Assembly (NCBI RefSeq): GCF_048553275.1
Contig: NZ_JBLZMW010000003.1
Location: 124,001-188,000, forward strand
From: Pacificoceanicola sp048553275
GTDB lineage: Bacteria > Pseudomonadota > Alphaproteobacteria > Rhodobacterales > Rhodobacteraceae
DNA length: 64,000 nucleotides
Direction of reading: 5' to 3'
This document shows positions 48,710 through 56,638 of this stretch, one piece after another. Position 1 is the stretch's first letter, and each line of letters begins with the position of its first letter. The notes beneath the pieces are model-generated. The model was not told the origin of the DNA and searched no databases. It worked only from the letters and a program-made list of their open reading frames with translations. Position numbers and translations under genes: made by a program.

Positions 48710-49185
48710 GCCGCCGCCTGCGCGCAGGCCGGGCACAGACCCTCGGCCTCGATCACCACCCGTTTCGCCTCGAAGCCCAGCGCCGCCGCTGCCTCGGTGA
48801 CCGCATCCCGCGCCGCCCGCCCCGGCGCCTCCGCCACCGCCGAACAATCGCGGCAGATCAGGAACACCGGCGCGTGCCGTTCACCGGGATGGGCGCAGGC
48901 GATGAAGGCGTTCAGCTGCTCGATACGATGCGCAAACCCATGCGTGACAAGGAAATCCAGCGCCCGATAGGCCACCGGGGGCTGTGAGCCGAGTCCGGCA
49001 TCGCGCAGCTGTTCCAGCACGTCGTAGGCGCCCATGGCGCGATGCTGAGCGAGCAGGATCTCAAGCGTCTTCTGCCGCACCTTGGTCAGCTGCAGCCCCT
49101 GCGCGGCACAGGCGGTCTGCGCCGCCTCCAGCCCGCTGGCGATACAATCGTCGTGATCGTGACGGGCGAACCCTTTGGCGGCCAT
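48706..49185 (-). CDS. zur: Zinc uptake regulator Zur (Fur family)
   Basis: A 159-residue metal-responsive repressor. The winged helix region is about 20-85 (QLTKVRQKTLEILLAQHRAM, AYRALDFLVTHGFAHRIEQL), and the dimerisation domain carries the zinc ligands around CAHPGERHAPVFLICRDC near 105-122 and a final CPAC. Zn-bound Zur represses zinc import genes; two Zur-like boxes lie in the gap to znuA. It is first in the zur-znuC-znuB unit. Confidence 0.95.
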   Translation of the reverse strand: MAAKGFARHDHDDCIASGLEAAQTACAAQGLQLTKVRQKTLEILLAQHRAMGAYDVLEQLRDAGLGSQPPVAYRALDFLVTHGFAHRIEQLNAFIACAHPGERHAPVFLICRDCSAVAEAPGRAARDAVTEAAAALGFEAKRVVIEAEGLCPACAQAAA

Positions 49186-49230
49186 GAGTCGCTCCCTTCG
49201 TGCAAAAACATTCGGATCAGGGGTTGATAT

Positions 49231-49243
49231 GTTATAAAGTAAC
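49231..49243. promoter_or_regulatory. Zur-like box 1
   Basis: GTTATAAAGTAAC, an imperfect inverted repeat with the GTTAT half-site of Zur boxes. It is 46 bases from the zur start, so it probably controls the zur-znuCB side. Confidence 0.6.
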
Positions 49244-49268
49244 GCGCTACAAGCCCACCGAATTGAAC

Positions 49269-49281
49269 GTTATATCATAAC
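49269..49281. promoter_or_regulatory. Zur-like box 2
   Basis: GTTATATCATAAC, a perfect GTTAT / ATAAC palindrome around ATC, within the classical TGTTATANTATAACA type of Zur operator. It lies 13 bases before the znuA ATG, where bound Zur would block transcription or translation initiation. Confidence 0.75.
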
Positions 49282-49294
49282 ACTGGAAGCACCC

Positions 49295-50314
49295 ATGCTG
49301 CGCAGCCTAACCGCCCTGTACCTCACCGCCGCCACCGCCGCTCAGGCTGATGTTCCCCGCGTTGTCAGTGACATACCGCCGGTCCACAGCCTCACGGCCA
49401 TGGTCATGGGGGATCTCGGCACGCCGGTGCTGCTTCTGCAGCCCGGTGCCTCGCCGCACCATCTTGCCTTGAAACCAAGCCAGGCGCGCGCGCTCTCCGA
49501 TGCCGATGTGGTGATCTGGGTCGGCCCCGTGCTCTCGCCGGGGCTGGAGGACAGCCTGATGACCCTCTCCCCCGCCGCCGCGCACCTCGCCCTGCAGGAC
49601 GCGCCCGGCACGCTGCACTTGCCCTACCGCGATCTTGACAGCTTCGGCGCGGCCACGGCGCAGGACGATCACGCCCATGATGACGATCACGAGCCCGCGG
49701 ACCACGACGATCACGCGGACCACGATGATCATGACGCTCACGCAGAGCATGACGATGACGGCGCTCATACCATGGGCGACGACGGGCACGACCACGATCA
49801 CGCGGGCGGGCTCGATCCGCATTTCTGGCTCGCCCCCGCGAATGCCATCGCCTGGCTTGACGCCATCGCAGAGGCCCTCGCCACCGCCGATCCGGAGAAC
49901 GCCGCGCGCTACCGCGCCAATGCCGCCGACGCCACCGCGCGCCTCGACGCCGCCCGCGCCGAGGCCGCCGAAACCCTAACCCCGCTGGATGGCGCGCCAC
50001 TCGCGGTCTTTCACGACGCATTCCAGTACTTCGAGCAGGCCTTCGGCCTCACTGTCATCGGCGCTCTCTCGGACAGCGAATCCGCCCTCTCCGGACCGGC
50101 GCAAATGGACGCCCTGCGCGATCATCTGGCCGAGGCCGCGCCCGCCTGCCTGTTGACCGAACCGGGTGCCAACCTCAAGCTGGCCCAGGCCGTCGCCCCA
50201 GATCTGAGGACCGTCGAACTCGACGCCCTCGGCACCCGGCTCGTCCCCGGCGCGGACCTCTACCCGGCTTTGATCGTCGACCTTGCCGAGCGCATTGCAA
50301 GCTGCGCCGAGTAA
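49295..50314 (+). CDS. znuA: Zinc ABC transporter substrate-binding protein ZnuA
   Basis: A 339-residue periplasmic zinc-binding protein. A signal peptide (to about residue 18, ATAAQA) precedes the cluster A-1 fold (VVSDIPPVHSLTAMVMGDLG, then GASPHHLALKPSQARALSDA). A long His/Asp-rich loop spans about 125-169, typical of Proteobacterial ZnuA and thought to help capture zinc. Further ligands are in GLDPHFWLA near 172-180 and FHDAFQYFEQ near 240. It is divergent from zur-znuCB with Zur-like boxes between. Its His content is DNA-encoded by imperfect GAT/CAC repeats. Confidence 0.96.
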   Translation: MLRSLTALYLTAATAAQADVPRVVSDIPPVHSLTAMVMGDLGTPVLLLQPGASPHHLALKPSQARALSDADVVIWVGPVLSPGLEDSLMTLSPAAAHLALQDAPGTLHLPYRDLDSFGAATAQDDHAHDDDHEPADHDDHADHDDHDAHAEHDDDGAHTMGDDGHDHDHAGGLDPHFWLAPANAIAWLDAIAEALATADPENAARYRANAADATARLDAARAEAAETLTPLDGAPLAVFHDAFQYFEQAFGLTVIGALSDSESALSGPAQMDALRDHLAEAAPACLLTEPGANLKLAQAVAPDLRTVELDALGTRLVPGADLYPALIVDLAERIASCAE

Positions 50315-50402
50315 TCCGACCGGCGTTCGGGCAAACGATCCGGCCGCCCAAAGCCGCCCTGCCGATCGCTGCGCGGTCCCGAGGCCTCAGGCGCGCGGGG
50401 CC

Positions 50403-50424
50403 GTAGGGCGGGGCTCTGCCCCGC
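50403..50424 (+). repeat. Interspersed GTAGGGC hairpin repeat (copy 1)
   Basis: GTAG followed by GGCGGGGC-TCT-GCCCCGC, a 7-bp stem GCGGGGC / GCCCCGC (50408-50424). The same element, inverted, occurs at 53348-53369 and 54797-54818, each in a gap between genes. Confidence 0.75.
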
Positions 50425-50568
50425 TCATCCGCCCGGGTCATCCGCGCCGGGCGCCCGGATTTCCATCCCCCGCCTGCCGCACGCCGCGCGGTCTGCCATG
50501 CAATCCGACTGCCCCGCCTTGACCCTTCCCGCGCCCGCCGATACCTCCAAGGCATCAAAGGACGTGCC

Positions 50569-51378
50569 ATGACCAAGATCACCGACAGCCACTGCCATCT
50601 CGATTTCCCGAATTTCGACGAGACCCGACCCGAGGTCATCCAGCGGGCGCTGGACGCGGGCGTGCACCGGATGGTCACCATCTGCACCAAGACGGCAAAC
50701 CTGCCCGCCGTACAGCAGATCGCCGAGGCGAACGATCCGATCTTCTTCGCCTACGGCATCCACCCGATGAGCGTCACCGATCAGCCGCTGGTCACCGCCG
50801 GGCACCTGATCGAACAGGCCGCCCACCCCAAGATGGTCGGCATCGGCGAGACCGGCCTCGATTATCACTATACCGCCGACAGCGCCGAGGTGCAGAAAAC
50901 CTCGCTGCGTGTGCACATCGAGGCGGCGCAGGAAACCGGCCTGCCGCTGATCATCCACGCCCGCGCCGCCGACGACGACATGGCCGCCATCCTCACCGAA
51001 GGCTACCGCGCCAAGCCCTACAGCTGCGTGATGCACTGCTTCTCCTCCTCGGCCGAGCTCGCCCGCGCGGCGCTCGATCTGGGGTTCTACCTGTCGATGT
51101 CCGGCATTGCCGCCTTCCCGAAATCGAAGGACCTGCGCGAGATCTTCGCCGCCGCCCCGCTCGACCGCATCCTCGTCGAGACAGACAGCCCCTACCTCGC
51201 CCCGCCGCCCTATCGCGGCCGCGAGAACGAGCCCTCCTACGTGGTCCACACCGCCAAGGTCGGCGCCGAGACCTTCGGCCTGTCCTACGCGGACTTTGCC
51301 GCCGCCACCGAAGCCAACTTCGACCGCCTGTTCTCCAAGGCCGCCTCGTGGTCCCCGGCAAAGGCCGACGCGGAATGA
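50569..51378 (+). CDS. TatD-family metal-dependent hydrolase
   Basis: A 269-residue TIM-barrel hydrolase (TatD/YcfH type), related to 3'-5' DNases. Metal ligands are visible: DSHCHLDFP near residues 5-13, the GIGETGLDYHY glutamate near 100-110, HARAADDD near 129-136, VMHCFSSSAE near 155 and ETDSPYLAPPPYRGRENEPS near 204-223. In many bacteria ycfH lies beside a metallo-beta-lactamase gene as here. It overlaps that gene by four bases (ATGA at 51375-51378). Physiological role is unsettled: DNA repair or D-amino-acyl-tRNA quality control have been proposed for relatives. Confidence 0.94.
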   Translation: MTKITDSHCHLDFPNFDETRPEVIQRALDAGVHRMVTICTKTANLPAVQQIAEANDPIFFAYGIHPMSVTDQPLVTAGHLIEQAAHPKMVGIGETGLDYHYTADSAEVQKTSLRVHIEAAQETGLPLIIHARAADDDMAAILTEGYRAKPYSCVMHCFSSSAELARAALDLGFYLSMSGIAAFPKSKDLREIFAAAPLDRILVETDSPYLAPPPYRGRENEPSYVVHTAKVGAETFGLSYADFAAATEANFDRLFSKAASWSPAKADAE

Positions 51379-52175
51379 CCGGCAATCTGCGTTTCACCAT
51401 CCTCGGCTGCGGCTCTTCGGGCGGCGTGCCCCGCCTTGGCGGTCACTGGGGCGATTGTGACCCCGAGAACCCGAAGAACCGCCGCCGCCGGTGTTCGCTG
51501 CTGGTCGAGCGCATTGGCGAGAGCGGCACCACCCGCGTCCTCATCGACACCGGCCCGGACATGCGCGATCAGCTGCTCTCGGCGGGCGTCGGCACACTCG
51601 ATGGCGTCGCATGGACCCACAGCCACGCCGACCACCTGCACGGCCTCGACGACCTGCGCCAGATCGTCTTCAACATGAAGGACCGGCTGAACGTCTGGGC
51701 CGATGGCGACACCCAGAACGAGCTGATCTCCCGCTTCGGCTATGCTTTCGTCCAGCCCGACGGCTCACCCTATCCTCCGATCCTCAACCTGCACACGATC
51801 AACGGCCCCTTTGAAATCGACGGGCCCGGCGGGCCGATCCCGCTCATTCCCTTCCGGGTCAACCACGGCAGCATCGACGCGCTCGGCTTCCGCATCGGCG
51901 GTGTCGCCTACCTGCCCGATGTGATCACCATCCCGGAAGACGTCTGGCCGACGCTCGAAGGCCTCGACTGCTGGATCATCGACGCCCTGCGCCGCACGCC
52001 GCACCCGACCCACGCCCACCTCGCCCTTGCGCTGGAATGGATCGAACGGGCCAGGCCGAGGACCGCTGTGCTCACCAACATGCACATCGACCTCGACTAC
52101 GAAACCGTCAGGGCCGAAACCCCCACGCATGTGGAGCCCGCCTACGACGGGATGACCCTCACCCATGCGCTCTGA
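51375..52175 (+). CDS. MBL-fold metallo-hydrolase (PhnP-like)
   Basis: A 266-residue metallo-beta-lactamase-fold protein with a di-metal site: THSHADHLHGLDDL near 81-94 is the HxHxDH motif and further ligands lie at NHGSIDALGF near 175 and the C-terminal TNMHIDLDYE. The N-terminus RFTILGCGSSGGVPRLGGHW matches the PhnP/phosphodiesterase-like branch. PhnP itself hydrolyses cyclic ribose phosphate in phosphonate breakdown, but no phn genes are nearby, so the substrate is open. It is coupled to tatD. Confidence 0.88.
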   Translation: MTGNLRFTILGCGSSGGVPRLGGHWGDCDPENPKNRRRRCSLLVERIGESGTTRVLIDTGPDMRDQLLSAGVGTLDGVAWTHSHADHLHGLDDLRQIVFNMKDRLNVWADGDTQNELISRFGYAFVQPDGSPYPPILNLHTINGPFEIDGPGGPIPLIPFRVNHGSIDALGFRIGGVAYLPDVITIPEDVWPTLEGLDCWIIDALRRTPHPTHAHLALALEWIERARPRTAVLTNMHIDLDYETVRAETPTHVEPAYDGMTLTHAL

Positions 52176-52412
52176 GCCCAAAAGATCATGGCAGGGCGCG
52201 CGTGCCCGGCCAACCCTTGCCGGGACTGCCGACCCCTCGCCCCCCTGACCACGGCAGAGCACCGTCCGGTGCACCCGCCGCCGCCTGCCGCTTGCTGCAG
52301 GAACACTCCCGGTGCCAGTGTGCCAATGCGCCTCACCACCGCATCGGGGCCATCCGCTCTCCTCGCGCCGCGCGCCAGCCCTGCGGCCCAGCGCCCCCAG
52401 AAAGCCCCGCCC

Positions 52413-53342
52413 ATGCAGGCCCTCATCGACGTCATCCTCCCGGTCTTCCTCGTCATCGGCGCAGGCTATGCCGCCGTCTGGAAGGGCTGGTTCTCGGAAA
52501 GCGGCGTCGACGGGCTGATGAGCTTCACACAAAGCTTCGCCATTCCCTGCCTGCTCTTTCGTGCCATCTGGACGCTGGAACTCGGACCGGACTTCAACCC
52601 ATGGCTGCTGGTTTCCTTTTATACCGGCTCCGCCACCGGGTTCACCGCCGGGCTGCTCGGCGCGCGCTACCTGTTCAAACGCGACTGGGAAGACAGCATC
52701 GCCATCGGCTTCTGCTGCCTCTTCGCCAACTCGGTGATGATCGGCCTCGCCATGACCGAACGCGCCTACGGTCCCGCCGCGCTCGAAGCAAACTACGTCA
52801 TCGTCGCCGTGCACTCCCCCTTCTGCTACGGCATCGGCATTACCGCGATGGAGATCGCCCGGGCCAAAGGGTCCCCGGCCCGCGCATTGCCCGCCAAGGT
52901 GCTCAAGGCCATGTTCCGCAACGCGCTGGTCATCGGCATCGGCCTTGGTGTCATCGCCAATGTCACGAATATCGCCCTGCCCACCCCGGTCACCGACGCG
53001 CTCGACATGATGATCCGGGCCGCGCTGCCCGCCGCGCTCTTCGGCATGGGCGGCGTGCTCTGCCGCTACAAACCGCAGGGCGACTTCCGCGTGATCGCCT
53101 TCATCTGCGCGATCTCGCTGATCCTGCACCCGGCGATCACCTGGACACTGGGAACGATCACCGACCTGTCGACCCAGGCCTTCCGCTCCGCCGTGCTGAC
53201 CGCTGCCATGGCGCCGGGCATCAACACCTATGTCTTCGCCAACATGTACGGGCGCGCACGGCGCGTCGCCGCCTCCGGCGTGCTGATCGCCACAGCGCTC
53301 TCGGTCTTCACCGCCTGGGTCTGGCTCTCGATCCTGCCCTAG
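52413..53342 (+). CDS. AEC (auxin efflux carrier) family transporter
   Basis: A 309-residue membrane protein with about ten hydrophobic segments, in two five-helix halves. It begins VILPVFLVIGAGYAAVWKGW, typical of the AEC family (malate, malonate and auxin carriers), and has the FANSVMIGL crossover-type motif near 108. The substrate is unknown. The ATG at 52413 is the conserved start; the frame is open 75 codons upstream but without similarity. It is 237 bp downstream of the MBL gene and followed by an interspersed hairpin repeat. Confidence 0.85.
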   Translation: MQALIDVILPVFLVIGAGYAAVWKGWFSESGVDGLMSFTQSFAIPCLLFRAIWTLELGPDFNPWLLVSFYTGSATGFTAGLLGARYLFKRDWEDSIAIGFCCLFANSVMIGLAMTERAYGPAALEANYVIVAVHSPFCYGIGITAMEIARAKGSPARALPAKVLKAMFRNALVIGIGLGVIANVTNIALPTPVTDALDMMIRAALPAALFGMGGVLCRYKPQGDFRVIAFICAISLILHPAITWTLGTITDLSTQAFRSAVLTAAMAPGINTYVFANMYGRARRVAASGVLIATALSVFTAWVWLSILP

Positions 53343-53347
53343 GGAGT

Positions 53348-53369
53348 GCGGGGCACAGCCCCGCCCTAC
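53348..53369 (-). repeat. Interspersed GTAGGGC hairpin repeat (copy 2, inverted)
   Basis: GCGGGGC-ACA-GCCCCGC followed by CCTAC: the reverse complement of the copy at 50403-50424 apart from the loop. It starts six bases after the AEC stop codon and may act as its terminator. Confidence 0.75.
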
Positions 53370-53788
53370 CCCATGTCGTGAGAGATCATCGAAGCCTCAC
53401 ACAGGCCCAATCGACCAGCCCGGCAAACCTCCTCACAGGCCATTGACAGAGGGACTGATCCCAACCCGATGCCCAATCCGACCGCAGCGTGACACGCCGC
53501 AAAGCGCACGATATGCCACGCGCCCCCGCGCGATCCCATGCTTCTGCTTTCGGGCACAAGGGACCACCGCGCGCAGCGCTGAATTGTCGAACCCCGCCGC
53601 GCTTCAAAGCACGGACCGCCATCAAATACCCCGCCCGCGCCCCAGAGAACCAGGGACACCCCACCATCCAAACCAACGATCTGCACCAGCGTCTTCCGCA
53701 GCACAGCACCCCGGCGCTCCAGAACCGCACGTTTGGCCACACCGGGGCTCTGCATCCAATCCGGTGAAAAAACAGGCAAGCCCTTCCC

Positions 53789-53815
53789 TCTTCTTCTCTT
53801 TCCAAATACTCAAAT
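53789..53815 (-). repeat. Interspersed GAGTATTT/GAAGAGAAGAAG repeat (copy 3)
   Basis: Plus strand TTCTTCTCTTTCCAAATACT (53791-53810) preceded by CTC. The reverse complement is the same as the copy after phoD in its core. Unlike the other two copies, no minus-strand gene ends just before it. Confidence 0.7.
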
Positions 53816-53861
53816 CCCACGGGAAAAAAGAGCGCAAACGCGTGCCGGAAGGAAGAACCGC

Positions 53862-54785
53862 ATGAGTAGCCCCCAAAACCAGACGACGCTCGGCATTCTC
53901 TTCATGCTGGCCTTCTGCACGCTCGCGCCGATGATGGACGCGATGGCCAAGGCGACCCCGCACGAGGTGCCGATCGCGCAGGTGCTCGCCGCCCGGTTTT
54001 CCATCCAGGTCGTGCTGCTCTACCCGGTTGCGCTGCTGGCCGGTCTTTCGGTGGCGGTCTCGCGCGGCGACATCGGCCTGCACCTTGCCCGCGCCGCGGC
54101 CTTGCTCACGGCGACCGGCTGCTTTTTCACCGCGCTGCGCTTCATGCCCATCGCCGACGCGATCTCGATCTTCTTCGTCGAACCCTTCATCCTGACCCTG
54201 ATGGGCGCGGTCTTCCTCGGGGAGCCCATCGGCTGGCGCCGGGTGGCGGCGGCGGCGGTAGGCTTTGGCGGCGCCCTGCTGGTGATCCGCCCAAGCTTCT
54301 CCGATCTCGGGCCCGTGGCGCTGCTGCCGCTCTGCACCGCCTTTCTCTTCGCTATCTACATGCTGCTGACCCGCTCCATGAGCCAACGCGTGGACCCCAT
54401 CGTTCTGCAGGCTCACACGGCTCTGGCTGCCTCGGCGATGATTATCCCGCCGCTGCTCTTGATGGATGGCAGCGGCTCTGCGCTGCTCGATCCGATCTGG
54501 CCCGAGGGCAAGGCGCTCTGGACGCTGACCGGCCTCGGCGTCATCGCCACCGCCTCGCACCTGATGCTGACCAAGGCGCTGCGGCTCGCACCCGCCGGGG
54601 TCATCGCGCCCCTGCAATACCTGGAGATCGTCGGGGCCACGGTGATCGGATACCTTGCCTTCGGCGACTTCCCGACGCCGCTGACCTGGGTGGGCATCGC
54701 CATCATCGTCGGCTCGGGCCTCTATATCATCCAGCGCGAACGCCGTCTGGAACGCGACCTGCAAGCGCCAGCGCCCCCTGTCTGA
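53862..54785 (+). CDS. EamA-family (DMT) transporter, first of a tandem pair
   Basis: A 307-residue membrane protein with ten hydrophobic segments in two EamA repeats, drug/metabolite transporter superfamily. It begins LGILFMLAFCTLAPMMDAMA and each half ends in a typical motif (ISIFFVEPFILTLMGAVFLG and VIAPLQYLEIVGATVIGYLA). GGAAGGAAG precedes ATG 53862. The next gene is a clear paralog with the same motifs in the same places, so the pair arose by duplication. Substrate unknown; relatives export metabolites or amino acids. Confidence 0.9.
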   Translation: MSSPQNQTTLGILFMLAFCTLAPMMDAMAKATPHEVPIAQVLAARFSIQVVLLYPVALLAGLSVAVSRGDIGLHLARAAALLTATGCFFTALRFMPIADAISIFFVEPFILTLMGAVFLGEPIGWRRVAAAAVGFGGALLVIRPSFSDLGPVALLPLCTAFLFAIYMLLTRSMSQRVDPIVLQAHTALAASAMIIPPLLLMDGSGSALLDPIWPEGKALWTLTGLGVIATASHLMLTKALRLAPAGVIAPLQYLEIVGATVIGYLAFGDFPTPLTWVGIAIIVGSGLYIIQRERRLERDLQAPAPPV

Positions 54786-54796
54786 CCTCCGGCGGC

Positions 54797-54818
54797 GCGG
54801 GGCACAGCCCCGCCCTAC
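54797..54818 (-). repeat. Interspersed GTAGGGC hairpin repeat (copy 3, inverted)
   Basis: GCGGGGC-ACA-GCCCCGC followed by CCTAC, identical in sequence to the copy at 53348-53369. It starts 11 bases after the first EamA stop codon, between the two paralogs. Confidence 0.75.
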
Positions 54819-54953
54819 GGTCGCTCCCGGCAGAGCCCGAACCGACCGGGCAACCTCGCCCGTCGCAGGCCGGGCTTCCAACCCGCCCGCCGCGATGACC
54901 ACGCGGCGCAAGCCGGGGTTCCCCCCTGCCGCGGCCTCCGCTACGGTTCCCGC

Positions 54954-55889
54954 ATGAGCCATCTCGACCGCCCCCTGCTCGGCATCGCCCTCATGCTCGG
55001 CTTCTGCGCCCTTGCGCCGCTCGGCGATGCGCTGGCCAAGCTGCTCGGCCCGGAAATGGGCGTCGGCCAGCTTGTCCTGCTGCGCTTTGCCCTGCAGGCG
55101 CTCATCCTGCTGCCCATCGCTCTCGCCACAGGCCGGTCCATGCGTGTTGACCGGCGCACCCTGGCCCGTGTTGTCCTGCGTACCGTGCTGCATATCGCTG
55201 GCATCGCGACCGTCTTCACCGCGCTGCTCTACCTGCCGCTCGCCGATGCAGTCGCCATCGCCTTTGTCATGCCATTCATCATGCTGCTCATGGGGCACTA
55301 CATTCTCGGCGAAGAAGTCGGCTGGCGCCGCCTCGCGGCCTGCGCCGTCGGCTTTTCCGGGACGCTTCTGGTGATTCAGCCCGCTTTCGAGGATGTCGGC
55401 TGGCCTGCGCTGCTGCCGCTCGGTGTCGCCGTGATCTTCGCCGCCTTCATGCTCGTCACCCGCCAGATCGCGCCGCATACAGACCCCATCGCGATGCAGG
55501 CGCTCTCGGCGCTCATCGCCCTGGCCATCATGATCCCGGCCATGCTGCTCGGGGCCGCAACGTCCACCCTCGGCTGGACCCCGCCCACGGCCACCGGCTG
55601 GGGCCTGATCCTCGCCATGGGCTGCGCCGGTACTGTCGCGCACCTGCTGATGACATGGGCCCTGCGCTACGCGCCCTCGGCCACGCTCGCCCCGATGCAA
55701 TATCTCGAAATTCCCATGGCCACGCTGATCGGCTGGCTGATCTTCGCGGACCTGCCCGGACCCCGCGCCAGCCTCGGCATCGCGATCACCATCGGCTCCG
55801 GCCTCTACGTGATCCTCAGGGAGCGGGCCATGCTTCGGCCTGCCGCAGGCCAGCAAGCAACGCCCCGAGGCACGCCACCGGCAGAATAA
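54954..55889 (+). CDS. EamA-family (DMT) transporter, second of a tandem pair
   Basis: A 311-residue paralog of the preceding gene: LGIALMLGFCALAPLGDALA at the N-terminus, VAIAFVMPFIMLLMGHYILG and ATLAPMQYLEIPMATLIGWL line up with its neighbour. Ten hydrophobic segments in two repeats. The last 74 bases overlap the 3' end of the thiamine pyrophosphokinase gene on the other strand, so its hydrophilic tail (about the last 24 residues) is encoded opposite that gene. Confidence 0.9.
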   Translation: MSHLDRPLLGIALMLGFCALAPLGDALAKLLGPEMGVGQLVLLRFALQALILLPIALATGRSMRVDRRTLARVVLRTVLHIAGIATVFTALLYLPLADAVAIAFVMPFIMLLMGHYILGEEVGWRRLAACAVGFSGTLLVIQPAFEDVGWPALLPLGVAVIFAAFMLVTRQIAPHTDPIAMQALSALIALAIMIPAMLLGAATSTLGWTPPTATGWGLILAMGCAGTVAHLLMTWALRYAPSATLAPMQYLEIPMATLIGWLIFADLPGPRASLGIAITIGSGLYVILRERAMLRPAAGQQATPRGTPPAE

Positions 55890-56499
55890 GCAGCATCCTC
55901 GGCGCCTCGACCCAGAGCCGCACCGCACCGCCCGCCGCCTCGTTCGAGGTGCCGACGCGCCCGTCCGGCGCCATCTCCAGCCCGTCGATCGGCCAGCGCA
56001 GCCCCTCCGAGCGCCCCGACACCGGCCCCATCGGAAAAAGCGACACCCGGCACCCCTCCGGCAAGGCAAGCGTCAGAGCGGGCGGCAACACCACCGTCAC
56101 ATCGTCCTCTCCCACCAGCACACAGCGCCGCTCCGCCCGGCGGCACAGCACTGTCAAAGCCGCCAACTGATGATCCAGGCGCGCCCCGAGAAATCCATGC
56201 GCCAGCACCAGAGGTGCCGAGATATTGCGTAAAGCCTTATCGAAATCGGTGCTGTCCTGCTCGGCGATCTGATGCACACTGCCCGCGGGCAGGCGCGCCT
56301 GCATCGTCGGGGACAGCGAATCCATGTCCCCGATCACCGCATCGGGCAGGATATCCATATCCAGCAGGACCGCAGCCCCACCATCCGCCGCAACCACGGC
56401 GTCCACGTCGGCCATCGCGGCGCGCAACGCACTGTGCTGCGTTGCCCCGCCACCGACCAGCAACACCGTCCCGGATGTGTGAACAATTTTAGACTTCAT
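55816..56499 (-). CDS. Thiamine pyrophosphokinase
   Basis: A 227-residue enzyme making thiamine diphosphate from thiamine and ATP. Motifs are ADGGAAVLLDMDILPDAVIG near 38-57 leading to GDMDS (57-61), and QDSTDFDKAL (81-90), which is the signature of the catalytic domain. The LAHGFLGARLDHQLAALTVL segment near 98-117 is also conserved. The C-terminal thiamine-binding region is followed by a hydrophobic tail MLLILPVACLGALLAG, partly encoded in the overlap with the EamA gene. A bacterial salvage role is likely. Confidence 0.88.
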   Translation of the reverse strand: MKSKIVHTSGTVLLVGGGATQHSALRAAMADVDAVVAADGGAAVLLDMDILPDAVIGDMDSLSPTMQARLPAGSVHQIAEQDSTDFDKALRNISAPLVLAHGFLGARLDHQLAALTVLCRRAERRCVLVGEDDVTVVLPPALTLALPEGCRVSLFPMGPVSGRSEGLRWPIDGLEMAPDGRVGTSNEAAGGAVRLWVEAPRMLLILPVACLGALLAGLRQAEAWPAP

Positions 56500-56638
56500 G
56501 TCGAATTAATGGCAACTTAGGAAACTGACCACAATCAAGTCACGAAATAATACCCTGCAGGGCACAGATTCGATCAGCTTTCGTCCAGTACAGCGTGGTA
56601 AACACACTGTTGCAGAACGAATGAAAGTGAGCAGCATA

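Larger units (their letters stand above)
53343..53861. other. Intergenic region before the first EamA gene
   Basis: 519 bp without a supportable gene. It starts with the inverted GTAGGGC hairpin repeat (53348-53369) and ends with the third GAGTATTT repeat (53789-53815). Long frames on the minus strand lack a ribosome binding site and family signatures, so I do not call a gene; a decayed gene cannot be excluded. Confidence 0.45.

Noticed and set aside
53622..56069. 815-codon minus-strand frame opposite both EamA genes
   Set aside because: Gln/Arg/Asp-rich antisense product without domains; the two EamA genes on the other strand are clear.
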